NCBI RefSeq assembly: GCF_016901995.1
Contig: NZ_JACJLE010000002.1
Location: forward strand, 55,358 to 119,357
Source of the DNA: Bacteroides caecigallinarum
GTDB lineage: Bacteria; Bacteroidota; Bacteroidia; Bacteroidales; Bacteroidaceae
DNA: 64,000 nucleotides
Direction of reading: 5' to 3'
Each line of letters begins with the position of its first letter. The first letter of the stretch is position 1. The notes under the pieces were generated by a model that was given only the letters and a program-made list of their open reading frames with translations, was not told the origin of the DNA and did no database searches. A program made the position numbers and the translations under genes. Positions 25,756 through 34,544 of this stretch are shown here, in pieces.

Positions 25756-27045
25756 ATGAATAAATTTCTTCTAAGACGCTATCTCCTGTTCTGTGTGGCA
25801 CTGTTTGTCAACGCACTGGGAATAGCATTTATCACCAGAGCAGCCTTGGGTACATCCCCCATTACCAGCGTAACTTACATTCTTAGTATGTTCACTCCTT
25901 TCACCATTGGCGAATGGACTATCATGCTGAACATACTGTTCGTCGTTCTCGAACCTTTCATGATTACACGTCAGGACCTGAAAGAAGACCTGCGCATGTT
26001 CCTGCTGCAGATCCCGATATCTTTCTGTTTCGGAATATTCATAGATATATGTATGCACTATATATTGTTCTGGCTCAATCCGGCAACATATCCAAGCATG
26101 ATTATAGCTCTGCTGATAGGTTGCGTGATATTGGCTGTGGGTATCGCACTCGAAGTAAAGGCCAATGCGGCAATGATGGCTGGAGAATACTTCGTAAAGG
26201 TTATTACACGCCGTTTCCGTGGCGAGTTCGGATACATTAAACTTGGATTTGATGTCACACTGGTAGCTATTGCCTGCCTCCTGTCGCTTATATTCATGTC
26301 CGGCATATATGGTGTACGCGAAGGCACTGTAATTGCAGCTCTGATAGTAGGTCCTATTGTTCATTTCGTCAGTCCGTACTACAAGTTTCTCGATAAATGG
26401 ATTACTCCTGCTACTGATGAAAAATTCACAGACGCAAAAGAGAACAAAAATATCATCATTACAATTGCCCGTGAATATGGTAGCGGCGGACATCTGCTTG
26501 GCGAAATGCTTTCTAAAGAGCTTGGAATAAAACTGTATGACAAAGAGTTTATCGGTATGGCCGCCAAACGTAGCGGTATGGATGAAAACTTCATTGCAAA
26601 GAACGAGCAGTCCATTCCATCATTCTGGCTTAAATGTATCATGTCGAAAAACAGCGAACAACCGCTGGAAGGTAGCCTTTCATCGGACGATGTTCTGTTT
26701 GTGGCAGAAAGCAAGATTATTCAGGAACTGGCAGAGAAAGAGCCGTGTATAATCGTTGGACGATGCGCTGATTTCATCCTGCAGGACTATCCGAAGGTAT
26801 TGAAAGTGTTTTGCTATTCTGATATTGAAAATGCTGTTTCGCGCTGTGTCAGCGAATACGGTATAAAACGTGAAAATGCAGAGCAGGAAATACGCCGTAT
26901 CAATCGCAACCGCATCCATCATTATGAATATTATACCGGTCGTAAATGGGGAGAGCCTCATCATTATAATATTATGTTGAATACTGGTACAATAAGCCTT
27001 GAAACGGCGTGCAAACTGATAAAAGATATTTACAGGAATATGTGA
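25756..27045 (+). CDS. YczE/DUF6198-type membrane protein fused to a cytidylate-kinase-like domain
   Basis: The 429-residue protein has two parts. Residues 1-215 form five or six membrane helices of the YczE/DUF6198 type, beginning LRRYLLFCVALFVNALGIAF and including RAALGTSPI. Residues 230-429 form a cytidylate-kinase-like domain that starts IIITIAREYGSGGHLLGE, a P-loop variant, and continues with FIGMAAKRSG and IIVGRCADFIL. The kinase half would face the cytoplasm. Such fusions occur in Bacteroidetes, but the substrate and the coupling between the parts are unknown. It is divergent from the AraC gene and ends before a bidirectional terminator. Confidence 0.85.
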   Translation: MNKFLLRRYLLFCVALFVNALGIAFITRAALGTSPITSVTYILSMFTPFTIGEWTIMLNILFVVLEPFMITRQDLKEDLRMFLLQIPISFCFGIFIDICMHYILFWLNPATYPSMIIALLIGCVILAVGIALEVKANAAMMAGEYFVKVITRRFRGEFGYIKLGFDVTLVAIACLLSLIFMSGIYGVREGTVIAALIVGPIVHFVSPYYKFLDKWITPATDEKFTDAKENKNIIITIAREYGSGGHLLGEMLSKELGIKLYDKEFIGMAAKRSGMDENFIAKNEQSIPSFWLKCIMSKNSEQPLEGSLSSDDVLFVAESKIIQELAEKEPCIIVGRCADFILQDYPKVLKVFCYSDIENAVSRCVSEYGIKRENAEQEIRRINRNRIHHYEYYTGRKWGEPHHYNIMLNTGTISLETACKLIKDIYRNM

Positions 27046-27063
27046 TAAAAACACATATAAAAA

Positions 27064-27104
27064 ATGAACTGTCATTCGCTCTTAAATGACAGTTCATTTT
27101 TTTA
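27064..27104. terminator. Bidirectional terminator between convergent genes
   Basis: A perfect 13-bp stem (27064-27076 with 27085-27097) has a U run after it on the plus strand and an A run before it. It serves the fusion gene ending at 27045 and possibly the DUF4252 gene ending at 27130. Confidence 0.85.
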
Positions 27105-27129
27105 AAACGTATCAACGGTAATTTCCGTA

Positions 27130-27579
27130 CTACTGATTTACAATACCGCGAACTTCATCCACTGTGAGTTTTCCTTCAAGAATTATTACCGTAAATTCCT
27201 TGCCTTCATCAACCAGCAGAACATATTCGTTTGCGTCCTTATTCTCTTTCGTATAAATGAACACTCGTTCTCCGCTGTCCTTTACACGCAATAATTCTTC
27301 ATATCCGTTTTTGGTATTGATAAATGCCGTTTCTTTACGCAACAGATCTGATGCTTCCTGATTTTCGGACGAGAGAATTTGCAATCCGGTAAGTTTCTTT
27401 GCCACTTTATCTATATTTATATCACCGGTATTTGAACCATTCATCATGCTGAACATTTTCGGGGATACATAAACGGATGTCACCCCTTCCATTTCAGCTA
27501 TTTTCTCAAAACGATTCTGTGCGTTAACAGACAATGCTGCCAGCATAATACTTACTATAATAAATAATCTTGTTTTCAT
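27130..27579 (-). CDS. DUF4252 protein, exported
   Basis: The 149-residue protein has a signal peptide (MKTRLFIIVSIMLAALSVNA) and a DUF4252 domain that fills the rest. Features are VTSVYVSPKMFSMM, a central LQILSSENQEASDLLRKE segment and the ending TVIILEGKLTVDEVRGIV. Members occur in sets beside ECF sigma genes in Bacteroidetes, and the biochemical role is not known. It overlaps the preceding anti-sigma gene by 4 nt, so the two are coupled. It is a paralogue of the gene at 28590-29072, with the same ending pattern. Confidence 0.85.
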   Translation of the reverse strand: MKTRLFIIVSIMLAALSVNAQNRFEKIAEMEGVTSVYVSPKMFSMMNGSNTGDINIDKVAKKLTGLQILSSENQEASDLLRKETAFINTKNGYEELLRVKDSGERVFIYTKENKDANEYVLLVDEGKEFTVIILEGKLTVDEVRGIVNQ

Positions 27580-28100
27580 CTTCTAAAGTTTTTAATATTG
27601 TCAATTTTTTCTTTTACATTTTTCGTCACATTTCTTGCTTTCTCTATTTGGGCGTCGCCTTTATTAAAAGCTTCGGCAAAAAGCTGTAGGGCATTTTCGG
27701 TTGCCATGTATGCTTCCTGAGGATTGTCGAATGTATCTTTCATCATCGTAGTGTCCTCCTGACTCTTTGGCATAAATACACTTATACCTATCAGTATCAC
27801 TACAGCTGCTGCTATTCCCGACACATATTTATATAGAGTATAATATCGTGGCTTATCTGCCTTGCTTTGTTTTTCCCACATATCTATATTGTCGGAAATA
27901 CGTTTCTCCATTCCTTCAGGAACTGTGGGTTCATCATTTTCTTTCATCTCTGCCAGACGACAGAACACCTCTTTGTCAACAGAGAATTCGGCTGATACTT
28001 CATCATGCATGAAATAATCTTCCAGAATTTTTTCTTCGTTGACATCGGTTTCGCCGTTATAATATTTTTCAAGCAAATGTCTGATTGTATCTTCCTTCAT
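27576..28100 (-). CDS. Putative anti-sigma factor, single membrane span
   Basis: The 174-residue protein has a cytoplasmic N-terminal part beginning MKEDTIRHLLEKYYNGETDV, which resembles the start of Bacteroidetes anti-sigma proteins. One membrane helix follows at about residues 92-110 (YVSGIAAAVVILIGISVFM), then an extracytoplasmic helical tail. The start overlaps the sigma gene stop by 4 nt (ATGA arrangement). The position directly after an ECF sigma gene and the topology support an anti-sigma role, but the family is not a standard FecR type. Confidence 0.75.
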   Translation of the reverse strand: MKEDTIRHLLEKYYNGETDVNEEKILEDYFMHDEVSAEFSVDKEVFCRLAEMKENDEPTVPEGMEKRISDNIDMWEKQSKADKPRYYTLYKYVSGIAAAVVILIGISVFMPKSQEDTTMMKDTFDNPQEAYMATENALQLFAEAFNKGDAQIEKARNVTKNVKEKIDNIKNFRR

Positions 28101-28603
28101 ATCTTGTCCTTTAAATTAATAAACTGTTCCCTTATCTTTTTTCTGGCTTTCGAGAGTGTGGCACGTATGTTCACCTGGTTCAACCCCGTAGCTTTTCCTA
28201 TTTCATCAAACGAACATTCGTTTACATCCCTTAGCCACATTACTTTTTTCTGTATGTCTGGCAGTCCGCCTATCATCTTTCTTAACCTGACATTTTCTTC
28301 TTTCTGTTCCAGCCTTTCACCAATATCATCGTCTGCCAAGCCAACCCGTTCTTCATCTATCACGTCCTCATAATTACTATGACTACTTCTTATGAAATCC
28401 ATACACAGGTTCTTCACCAGAGTAACACAATATGCTTCACGGCAAACCGCCGCATCAAGCTCATCGCGTCTGTTCCATAATTTCAGATAAGCATCCTGAA
28501 CAATATCTTCGGCATCCTGAACATTCCTGAGTATGGAATAAGCTGTCCTGTAGAGTTTTGCATGGTACGGAATGAAGAGTGACTTAAATTCATTTGCGTC
28601 CAT
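28097..28603 (-). CDS. ECF-type RNA polymerase sigma factor
   Basis: The 168-residue protein has region 2 (YRTAYSILRNVQDAEDIVQD, about residues 18-37) and region 4 with the helix-turn-helix ECSFDEIGKATGLNQVNIRATL (about 122-143). Both are the defining features of an ECF sigma factor. The length is typical. The start overlaps the upstream DUF4252 gene by 14 nt, and the end overlaps the anti-sigma gene. The four genes form a compact, translationally coupled unit. The signal it responds to is unknown; envelope or surface stress is a fair guess from the exported DUF4252 partners. Confidence 0.93.
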   Translation of the reverse strand: MDANEFKSLFIPYHAKLYRTAYSILRNVQDAEDIVQDAYLKLWNRRDELDAAVCREAYCVTLVKNLCMDFIRSSHSNYEDVIDEERVGLADDDIGERLEQKEENVRLRKMIGGLPDIQKKVMWLRDVNECSFDEIGKATGLNQVNIRATLSKARKKIREQFINLKDKI

Positions 28604-29072
28604 TGCGTTTATCTGTTTCCTGTTGCACTAGTTTGTCTATATCCTCCTGTCTTATATTTCCTTTGAGCAGTATCAGAGCACAATCGTCTTTTCCTCCACA
28701 TACTATAAGAAGTTCCTTAATTATATCTTTCTTTTCCTTGACAAGTATCTGCACGCTTCCATCCTGATCCTTGGCTCTGACCATTGTCTCATATCCGTGT
28801 CCATTCAGCGAAGCTACTCTTTTTGTAAATCTGGCTTTCACACGTTCACTGCATTCTTCCAGGTCGAGAACTCTGACGCTGTTAATACGTGCGGAGATAT
28901 CATCCTTGTCTTCTTCATCCATAAACATGTGTCCCATTTTCATCAATATCCACGGAACACTTACATACTCTGCCCTATCGGCATCCTTAAACTCGTTGAT
29001 AATAGAATTTACATTTACCGCACATAGCATCTGGGTTGAAAACAACATAGCTATAAAGAAATATTTTTTCAT
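28590..29072 (-). CDS. DUF4252 protein, exported
   Basis: The 160-residue protein starts with a signal peptide (MKKYFFIAMLFSTQMLCAV) and continues with a DUF4252 domain, ending CALILLKGNIRQEDIDKLV. An earlier in-frame ATG at 29102 adds ten non-signal residues, so I prefer the ATG at 29072. It is the first gene of the sigma/anti-sigma unit and overlaps the sigma gene by 14 nt. Confidence 0.85.
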   Translation of the reverse strand: MKKYFFIAMLFSTQMLCAVNVNSIINEFKDADRAEYVSVPWILMKMGHMFMDEEDKDDISARINSVRVLDLEECSERVKARFTKRVASLNGHGYETMVRAKDQDGSVQILVKEKKDIIKELLIVCGGKDDCALILLKGNIRQEDIDKLVQQETDKRNGRK

Positions 29073-29238
29073 GACTGACTCATTTTTTTTAATGTTATAC
29101 ATAATCTTTGATGCGCATTCTATGTGAAAGACGGAACTTCCCGGTGAAATGTTGCATCAGAAAATAAGTTTTTTTACAAAAATATGAATATCTGAAAAAC
29201 CAAAGTACATATCTGCCTAAAATTAAAAGCTTTTTTAC

Positions 29239-29246
29239 TACCTTTG
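29239..29246 (+). promoter_or_regulatory. -7 box of the SlyD-like gene
   Basis: TACCTTTG lies 32 nt before the ATG at 29279. Confidence 0.6.
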
Positions 29247-29278
29247 TGTCCGGATTTTTAAAACATACATTTTAGATT

Positions 29279-29851
29279 ATGGAAAATAAGTACATCACCG
29301 TAGCATACAAACTTTATGCTATGATAGACGGCGAAAAAGAATTGATAGAAGAAGCTCCTGCAGAACATCCTTTCCAGTTCATCACAGGTATAGGATATAC
29401 ACTTGAAAGATTTGAAAAAGAAATAACAGCACTTGCTAAGGGAGACAACTTCAACTTTACTATCCCTTGTGCAGAAGCATACGGCGAAGTTGATCCTGAA
29501 GGAATAAAGACTCTTCCTAAATCTGCATTCTGCGGTCCTGACGGCAAGTTTGACGAAGACAACGTGTTCGAAGGAAACATCATCATGCTGAACGACGGCG
29601 AAGGAAACCAGTTCTATGCAAACGTTGGTGAAATCACTGACAGCACTGTAACTATCGACCTTAACCACCCTCACGCAGGCAAGGATCTGATATTCGAAGG
29701 TTCTGTATTGGAAATGCGTGAAGCTACAAACAAGGAAGTTCAGGACATCGTGAACTCTATGAGCGGATGCGGTGGCGGATGCAGCGGATGTGGCGGCGGA
29801 TGCGGTGACCACGATGATGACTGCAGTGGCGGTTGCTGCGGATGTCATTAA
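29279..29851 (+). CDS. SlyD-like FKBP-type peptidyl-prolyl isomerase with Cys/Gly/His-rich tail
   Basis: The 190-residue protein has the SlyD arrangement. An FKBP domain is split by an insert-in-flap domain: YKLYAMIDGEKELIEEA at the start, a middle part with GEVDPEGIKTLPKSAF, then DLNHPHAGKDLIFEG. It catalyses proline isomerisation and acts as a chaperone in the cytoplasm. The last 30 residues are almost only Gly, Cys, Ser, Asp and His, with eight cysteines and two histidines (GCGGGCSGCGGGCGDHDDDC in part). This tail can bind nickel, zinc or similar metals, as the SlyD tail does. A terminator follows at 29881. Confidence 0.92.
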   Translation: MENKYITVAYKLYAMIDGEKELIEEAPAEHPFQFITGIGYTLERFEKEITALAKGDNFNFTIPCAEAYGEVDPEGIKTLPKSAFCGPDGKFDEDNVFEGNIIMLNDGEGNQFYANVGEITDSTVTIDLNHPHAGKDLIFEGSVLEMREATNKEVQDIVNSMSGCGGGCSGCGGGCGDHDDDCSGGCCGCH

Positions 29852-29880
29852 TTACATACGAAAAGACTGATTTAGCATAA

Positions 29881-29917
29881 GTGTAAATTACATTTTATTG
29901 TAGTTTACACTTTTTTT
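29881..29917 (+). terminator. Terminator after the SlyD-like gene
   Basis: A 12-bp stem (29881-29892 with 29899-29910, one G-U) is followed by seven T residues. Confidence 0.85.
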
Positions 29918-30036
29918 ATGCCGTTTTTCATTGTATAAGCAAAAATATATATACATAAAGATAAAAAGAACTGTTATATGACATATTTTTAGAAAAACAT
30001 TGTGTATCTTCGCATTATATTACAAATAACAGAAGT

Positions 30037-32949
30037 ATGAACAAATCAAAGAAATTTATCGGAGCAGCCGTACTGCTGGCATTGATGACAGCATGCGGAA
30101 ACGGTTCGAAGTTTAAGTACGAAACCGTACCTAACGACCCGATGCAGACACGCATCTACACACTTGACAACGGATTGAAGGTTTACCTGACAGTAAACAA
30201 GGAAACTCCACGTATCCAGACTTACATCGCCGTAAGAGTGGGTGGAAAGAATGACCCTGCAGAGACTACAGGTCTTGCACACTATTTTGAACACCTTATG
30301 TTCAAGGGAACACAGAAGTTCGGTACTACAGACTTCAGCAAGGAAAAACCTATGCTGGACGAAATAGAACGCCTGTTCGAAGTTTACAGAAAAACTACTG
30401 ACGAGGCTGAAAGAAAAGCTATCTATCACCAGATAGACAGTGTGTCATACGAAGCTTCAAAAATAGCTATTCCTAACGAGTACGACAAGCTGATGGCAGC
30501 TATCGGTGCAAACGGTACAAATGCTTACACCAGCTACGACCAGACAGTGTATGTGGAAGACATACCGTCTAACGAAATTGACAACTGGGCCAAGATTCAG
30601 GCAGACAGATTCCAGAATGCTACAATCAGAGGATTCCACACTGAGCTGGAAACTGTTTACGAAGAAAAGAACATGTCGCTTACTAAAGACTTCAGAAAGG
30701 TATATGAAAATTTGCTGAGCGCTCTTTATCCTGACTATCCATACGGAACTCAGACTGTACTCGGTTCGCAGGAACATCTGAAGAATCCTTCTATCACAAA
30801 TATCAAGAATTATTTCAATACATGGTATGTGCCTAACAATATGGCCATCTGTATGTCAGGTGATATGAATCCTGACGAAACTATCGAAATAATCAACAAG
30901 TATTTCGGTGAGATGAAACCTAATCCAAACTTGCCTGAACGTCCTCAGCCTAAGGAATCGCCTATCAAGGAACCTGTTGTGAAGGAAGTTATGGGACTTG
31001 ATGCAGAAAGCGTAGCATTGGCATGGAGAATGCCTACTACAGTTGACGATGATGTCATCTCTGCACTCATCAGCTCTATTCTTTACAACGGACAGGCAGG
31101 TCTGCTTGACGTTAACCTGAACCAGCAGCAGAAAGTTTTGGGATGCTTCGCAGGCTCACTCGGTTTGTCGGACTACTATACTTATATGATAAGCGGTCAG
31201 CCGAAACAGGGACAGACTTTGGACGAAGTCAAAGACCTCATGCTGGCTGAAGTTGAGAAACTGCGTAAAGGTGAGTTCGACGAAGAACTGCTTCAGGCTA
31301 CAATCAACAACTATAAGCTTTACTACATGAAACAACTTGAGAGCAACGAAAGCAGAGCCGACATGTTCGTTTCAGCTTTCGTCGACGGCGACCAGTGGAG
31401 TGATGTAGTAAACTTCATCGATAAGATGAGCAAGGTGAACAAACAGCAGGTTGTTGACTTTGCAAACAAATATTTTGCCGACAACTATGCTTTGGTTTAC
31501 AAACGCATGGGTAAAGATCCTAACGAAAAGAAGATGGACAAACCGTCTATCACTCCTATCGTTATGAATCGTGACAGCGTAAGTTCATTCCTGAAAGAAA
31601 TCCAGGCAAGCAAGGTTACTCCTATCGAACCTGTATTCCTCGACTTCGAAAAAGACATGCAGAAATTCACTGCAAAATCAGATATCGAAGTGCTTTACAA
31701 GAAAAACGACATGAACGATCTGTTCCAGATGATTTATGTATTCGATATGGGCAGCCAGAACGATAAGGCTCTGGGTACAGCATTCTCATACATGGAATAC
31801 CTCGGAACATCCAAGAAATCGCTTGCTGAAATCAACAAGGAATTCTATCGTCTGGCATGCTCGTTCAGCGTACATCCGGGACTGGACCGTACATACGTAG
31901 TGCTTTCAGGTCTTCAGGAAAATATGCCTCAGGCAATGCAGCTGTTCGAAGAGATTCTTGCTGATGCACAGGTTGACGAAAACGCTTACAAGAACTATGC
32001 GGCTGACATATTGAAGAAACGTGCGGATGCCAAACTCAACCAGTCTGCAAACTTCTCACAACTGCTTTCTTACGCAATGTGGGGCGAACACTCACCTTCG
32101 AAGAACATCCTGTCTGAAAAAGAACTTACAGAGATGAATCCTCAAGAACTTGTAGATCGCATACATAAGTTCAACTGCTACAAGCATCGCATCATGTACT
32201 ATGGTCCTGCCGATGAAAAAGAACTTACTTCTTTAATCGACCAGTATCATAACGTACCTGCCCAGCTTCAGGATGTACCTGCACCTGCATACGACTACAA
32301 GTATCAGCCTACTACTGAAAACAAGGTTTATTTTGCCGAATACGATGCAAAACAAATCTATTTCACAGGTATTTCAAACTTCGAAAAACAATATGATGCT
32401 GCAATCCAGCCTACTTTGAGCATGTACAACGAATACTTCAGCGGTGGCATGAACTCAATAGTATTCCAGGAAATGCGTGAAGCAAGAAGTCTTGCATATT
32501 CATCATACGCTTTCATCGCTTCTCCTTCTAAAAAGGAATATCCATACATTTTCCGTTCGTTCATCGCTACCCAGAACGACAAGATGATAGACGCCATGAA
32601 GGCTTTCGATGAGATAATCAACAATATGCCTGAATCTGAAAAAGCATTCAAGCTGGCTCAGGAAGGAACTATCAGCCGCTTGCGTACTGACAGAATCACA
32701 GGTATGAATATCTTGTGGGAGTATCTTGACCTTCAGGACAAAGGTATCGAGGGAGATCCTAGAAAAGCTTTGTTCGAACAGGCACAGACAATGACTCTGA
32801 AAGATGTGAAAGACTTCCAGCAGAAATGGGTTAAAGACCGCAAATATACTTATTGTGTTCTTGGTAACGAAAAAGACCTTGACATGAAATCACTGGAAAA
32901 ATACGGTAAGATTACAAAATTGTCACAGAAAGATATTTTCGGATATTGA
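30037..32949 (+). CDS. M16-family metallopeptidase, lipoprotein
   Basis: The 970-residue protein begins with a signal peptide and lipobox TACG (Cys20), so it is anchored to an envelope membrane, probably facing the periplasm. The zinc site HYFEH (His82, Glu85, His86) is the inverted HxxEH motif of the M16 (pitrilysin/insulinase) family. The second, non-catalytic half-domain is complete, and this single-chain length is normal in Bacteroidetes. Members degrade peptides and misfolded exported proteins. It stands alone between terminators. A near-consensus -7 box TATCTTCG is at 30007-30014. Confidence 0.92.
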   Translation: MNKSKKFIGAAVLLALMTACGNGSKFKYETVPNDPMQTRIYTLDNGLKVYLTVNKETPRIQTYIAVRVGGKNDPAETTGLAHYFEHLMFKGTQKFGTTDFSKEKPMLDEIERLFEVYRKTTDEAERKAIYHQIDSVSYEASKIAIPNEYDKLMAAIGANGTNAYTSYDQTVYVEDIPSNEIDNWAKIQADRFQNATIRGFHTELETVYEEKNMSLTKDFRKVYENLLSALYPDYPYGTQTVLGSQEHLKNPSITNIKNYFNTWYVPNNMAICMSGDMNPDETIEIINKYFGEMKPNPNLPERPQPKESPIKEPVVKEVMGLDAESVALAWRMPTTVDDDVISALISSILYNGQAGLLDVNLNQQQKVLGCFAGSLGLSDYYTYMISGQPKQGQTLDEVKDLMLAEVEKLRKGEFDEELLQATINNYKLYYMKQLESNESRADMFVSAFVDGDQWSDVVNFIDKMSKVNKQQVVDFANKYFADNYALVYKRMGKDPNEKKMDKPSITPIVMNRDSVSSFLKEIQASKVTPIEPVFLDFEKDMQKFTAKSDIEVLYKKNDMNDLFQMIYVFDMGSQNDKALGTAFSYMEYLGTSKKSLAEINKEFYRLACSFSVHPGLDRTYVVLSGLQENMPQAMQLFEEILADAQVDENAYKNYAADILKKRADAKLNQSANFSQLLSYAMWGEHSPSKNILSEKELTEMNPQELVDRIHKFNCYKHRIMYYGPADEKELTSLIDQYHNVPAQLQDVPAPAYDYKYQPTTENKVYFAEYDAKQIYFTGISNFEKQYDAAIQPTLSMYNEYFSGGMNSIVFQEMREARSLAYSSYAFIASPSKKEYPYIFRSFIATQNDKMIDAMKAFDEIINNMPESEKAFKLAQEGTISRLRTDRITGMNILWEYLDLQDKGIEGDPRKALFEQAQTMTLKDVKDFQQKWVKDRKYTYCVLGNEKDLDMKSLEKYGKITKLSQKDIFGY

Positions 32950-32969
32950 TCTCATATAATTTATAGTGT

Positions 32970-33011
32970 AAAGAGACCTGTACTACTGAGTGCGGGTCTC
33001 TTTCTTTTTTT
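32970..33011 (+). terminator. Terminator after the M16 lipoprotein gene
   Basis: The 9-bp stem AAAGAGACC/GGTCTCTTT (32970-32978 with 32995-33003) is followed by CTTTTTTT. Confidence 0.88.
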
Positions 33012-33149
33012 ACTTAACCAGCAGAAACTGTTACAGAAACATTACATACCTGTTACATTTTACTTTGTCTGATTATATCATATAGCCTACTGCATACACC
33101 GATACATATCTATATGCTAATTTTGCGCCGTAATAAGATTGACATTTAT

Positions 33150-34460
33150 ATGAATAAGGTAAAAAGTTTGTTTTGCATCTGCATTGCAGCTGTGGGAATG
33201 CAGAGTATCGATGCACAGACACGTGCAGAACTGGAAATCAGAGAAAATCCCAAATTGGCAACGGGGAAGTATTTGGCATACGAGGCACCAACTACCCCAT
33301 TGACACCGGCTCCGGAAGGATATGTGCCATGCTATATAAGTACATATGCCAGACATGGTTCACGCTATCTGACAGGGAAAGACAAGTACGAACCGGCTCT
33401 GACAATAATGGAGGAAGCAGAGAAAAACAACGGACTGACCGATGACGGAAAAAAGACACTGGAAATCCTGAGACAGCTTGCTGAAATAGCCGAAAACCGC
33501 TACGGAGAGCTTACTCCGAAAGGAGCACGACAACATCAGGGACTTGCAAAAAGAATGTTTGAAAATTATCCTGAAATATTTACAGACGGAGCACATATTG
33601 ATGCCCGCTCTACATATAAGACACGTGCATTCCTTTCGATGGCAGCAGCCTGTGTAGAATTGAAAGGCCTGAACCCGAAACTGAATATCACAACAGATGC
33701 AAGCCAGCATGATGTGTATTTCATAAAATACAAGAATCCGATATATTCCGACAGCTGCCAGCACAATGCTGATTCGGTATTTGCAGAAGCAGAAAAGCGT
33801 TTCGTTCATCCGGAACGTATCATGAAAGTGCTTTTTAAACCGGAATATATTTCAAAAGTCAAGAATCCGGGAAAGCTGGAATGCGACCTTTTCGAATATC
33901 ATGGTATAAGCCAGAGTTCGGACAATATGCCAGACCTTTCATTCCTTTTCAACGGAAAAGAGCTTTTCGACTTGTGGCAACTGAACAACTTCGAATGGTA
34001 TTACGAACAGGGACCATCACCTCTGAGCGGTGGCAAGATGCCTAATCTGGCACGCAATCTGCTGAGAAACATAGTTGAGGCTGCCGACACAGCTCTTGTA
34101 TCAAAAAAACCTTGCGCAACTCTCCGTTTCGGTCATGACACGAACCTTGCCCCATTGGTGGCTCTGATGAATATTGACGGGTTCAACCATTCTACAGCCG
34201 ACTGGGACTCTATTCCTCAATATTACCAGACATACCGTATGATTCCGATGTGCGGAAACCTGCAACTCATATTCTTCCGCAAGAAGGACAGCAAGGATAT
34301 CCTGGTCAAGCCACTGCTTAACGAACGGGAGGTACATCTGACAGGAATAAAAACAGACTGTTTTCCTTTCTATCACTGGGAAGACATCAGAAAGGCATGG
34401 ATAGAACTTACAGACAAGATTTATCTTCCGGAATTGCCTGAAGATTATGAAACAGACTAG
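33150..34460 (+). CDS. Histidine-type acid phosphatase, MINPP-like
   Basis: The 436-residue protein has a signal peptide ending near DAQT (about residue 23). Its catalytic motif RHGSR lies at residues 68-72 (in YARHGSRY), and the partner His-Asp is in RFGHDTNLAP near residue 328. These define branch 2 of the histidine phosphatase superfamily, which includes bacterial multiple inositol-polyphosphate phosphatases (phytases). It is likely periplasmic or secreted in vesicles. The frame opens at 33114, but the ATG at 33150 places the signal peptide at the N-terminus. The substrate is inferred. Confidence 0.87.
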   Translation: MNKVKSLFCICIAAVGMQSIDAQTRAELEIRENPKLATGKYLAYEAPTTPLTPAPEGYVPCYISTYARHGSRYLTGKDKYEPALTIMEEAEKNNGLTDDGKKTLEILRQLAEIAENRYGELTPKGARQHQGLAKRMFENYPEIFTDGAHIDARSTYKTRAFLSMAAACVELKGLNPKLNITTDASQHDVYFIKYKNPIYSDSCQHNADSVFAEAEKRFVHPERIMKVLFKPEYISKVKNPGKLECDLFEYHGISQSSDNMPDLSFLFNGKELFDLWQLNNFEWYYEQGPSPLSGGKMPNLARNLLRNIVEAADTALVSKKPCATLRFGHDTNLAPLVALMNIDGFNHSTADWDSIPQYYQTYRMIPMCGNLQLIFFRKKDSKDILVKPLLNEREVHLTGIKTDCFPFYHWEDIRKAWIELTDKIYLPELPEDYETD

Positions 34461-34518
34461 CATATCATATTTTTTACACAAAAAGCAAGTCTCTATTGGT
34501 TATTCATTAATAAAGAAT

Positions 34519-34526
34519 TACATTTG
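34519..34526 (+). promoter_or_regulatory. -7 box of the BadF/BadG-type kinase gene
   Basis: TACATTTG lies 18 nt before the ATG at 34545. Confidence 0.6.
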
Positions 34527-34544
34527 TAATAAACGAATAAAGAC

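Noticed and set aside
25771..26493. 240-codon minus-strand frame inside the membrane/kinase fusion gene
   Set aside because: The protein is low-complexity in His, Cys and Tyr as expected from an antisense frame, and the plus-strand fusion shows clear domains.
29258..29848. 196-codon minus-strand frame opposite the SlyD-like gene
   Set aside because: Its Ala/Thr/Val-rich start mirrors the Gly/Cys tail of the real gene; no independent support.
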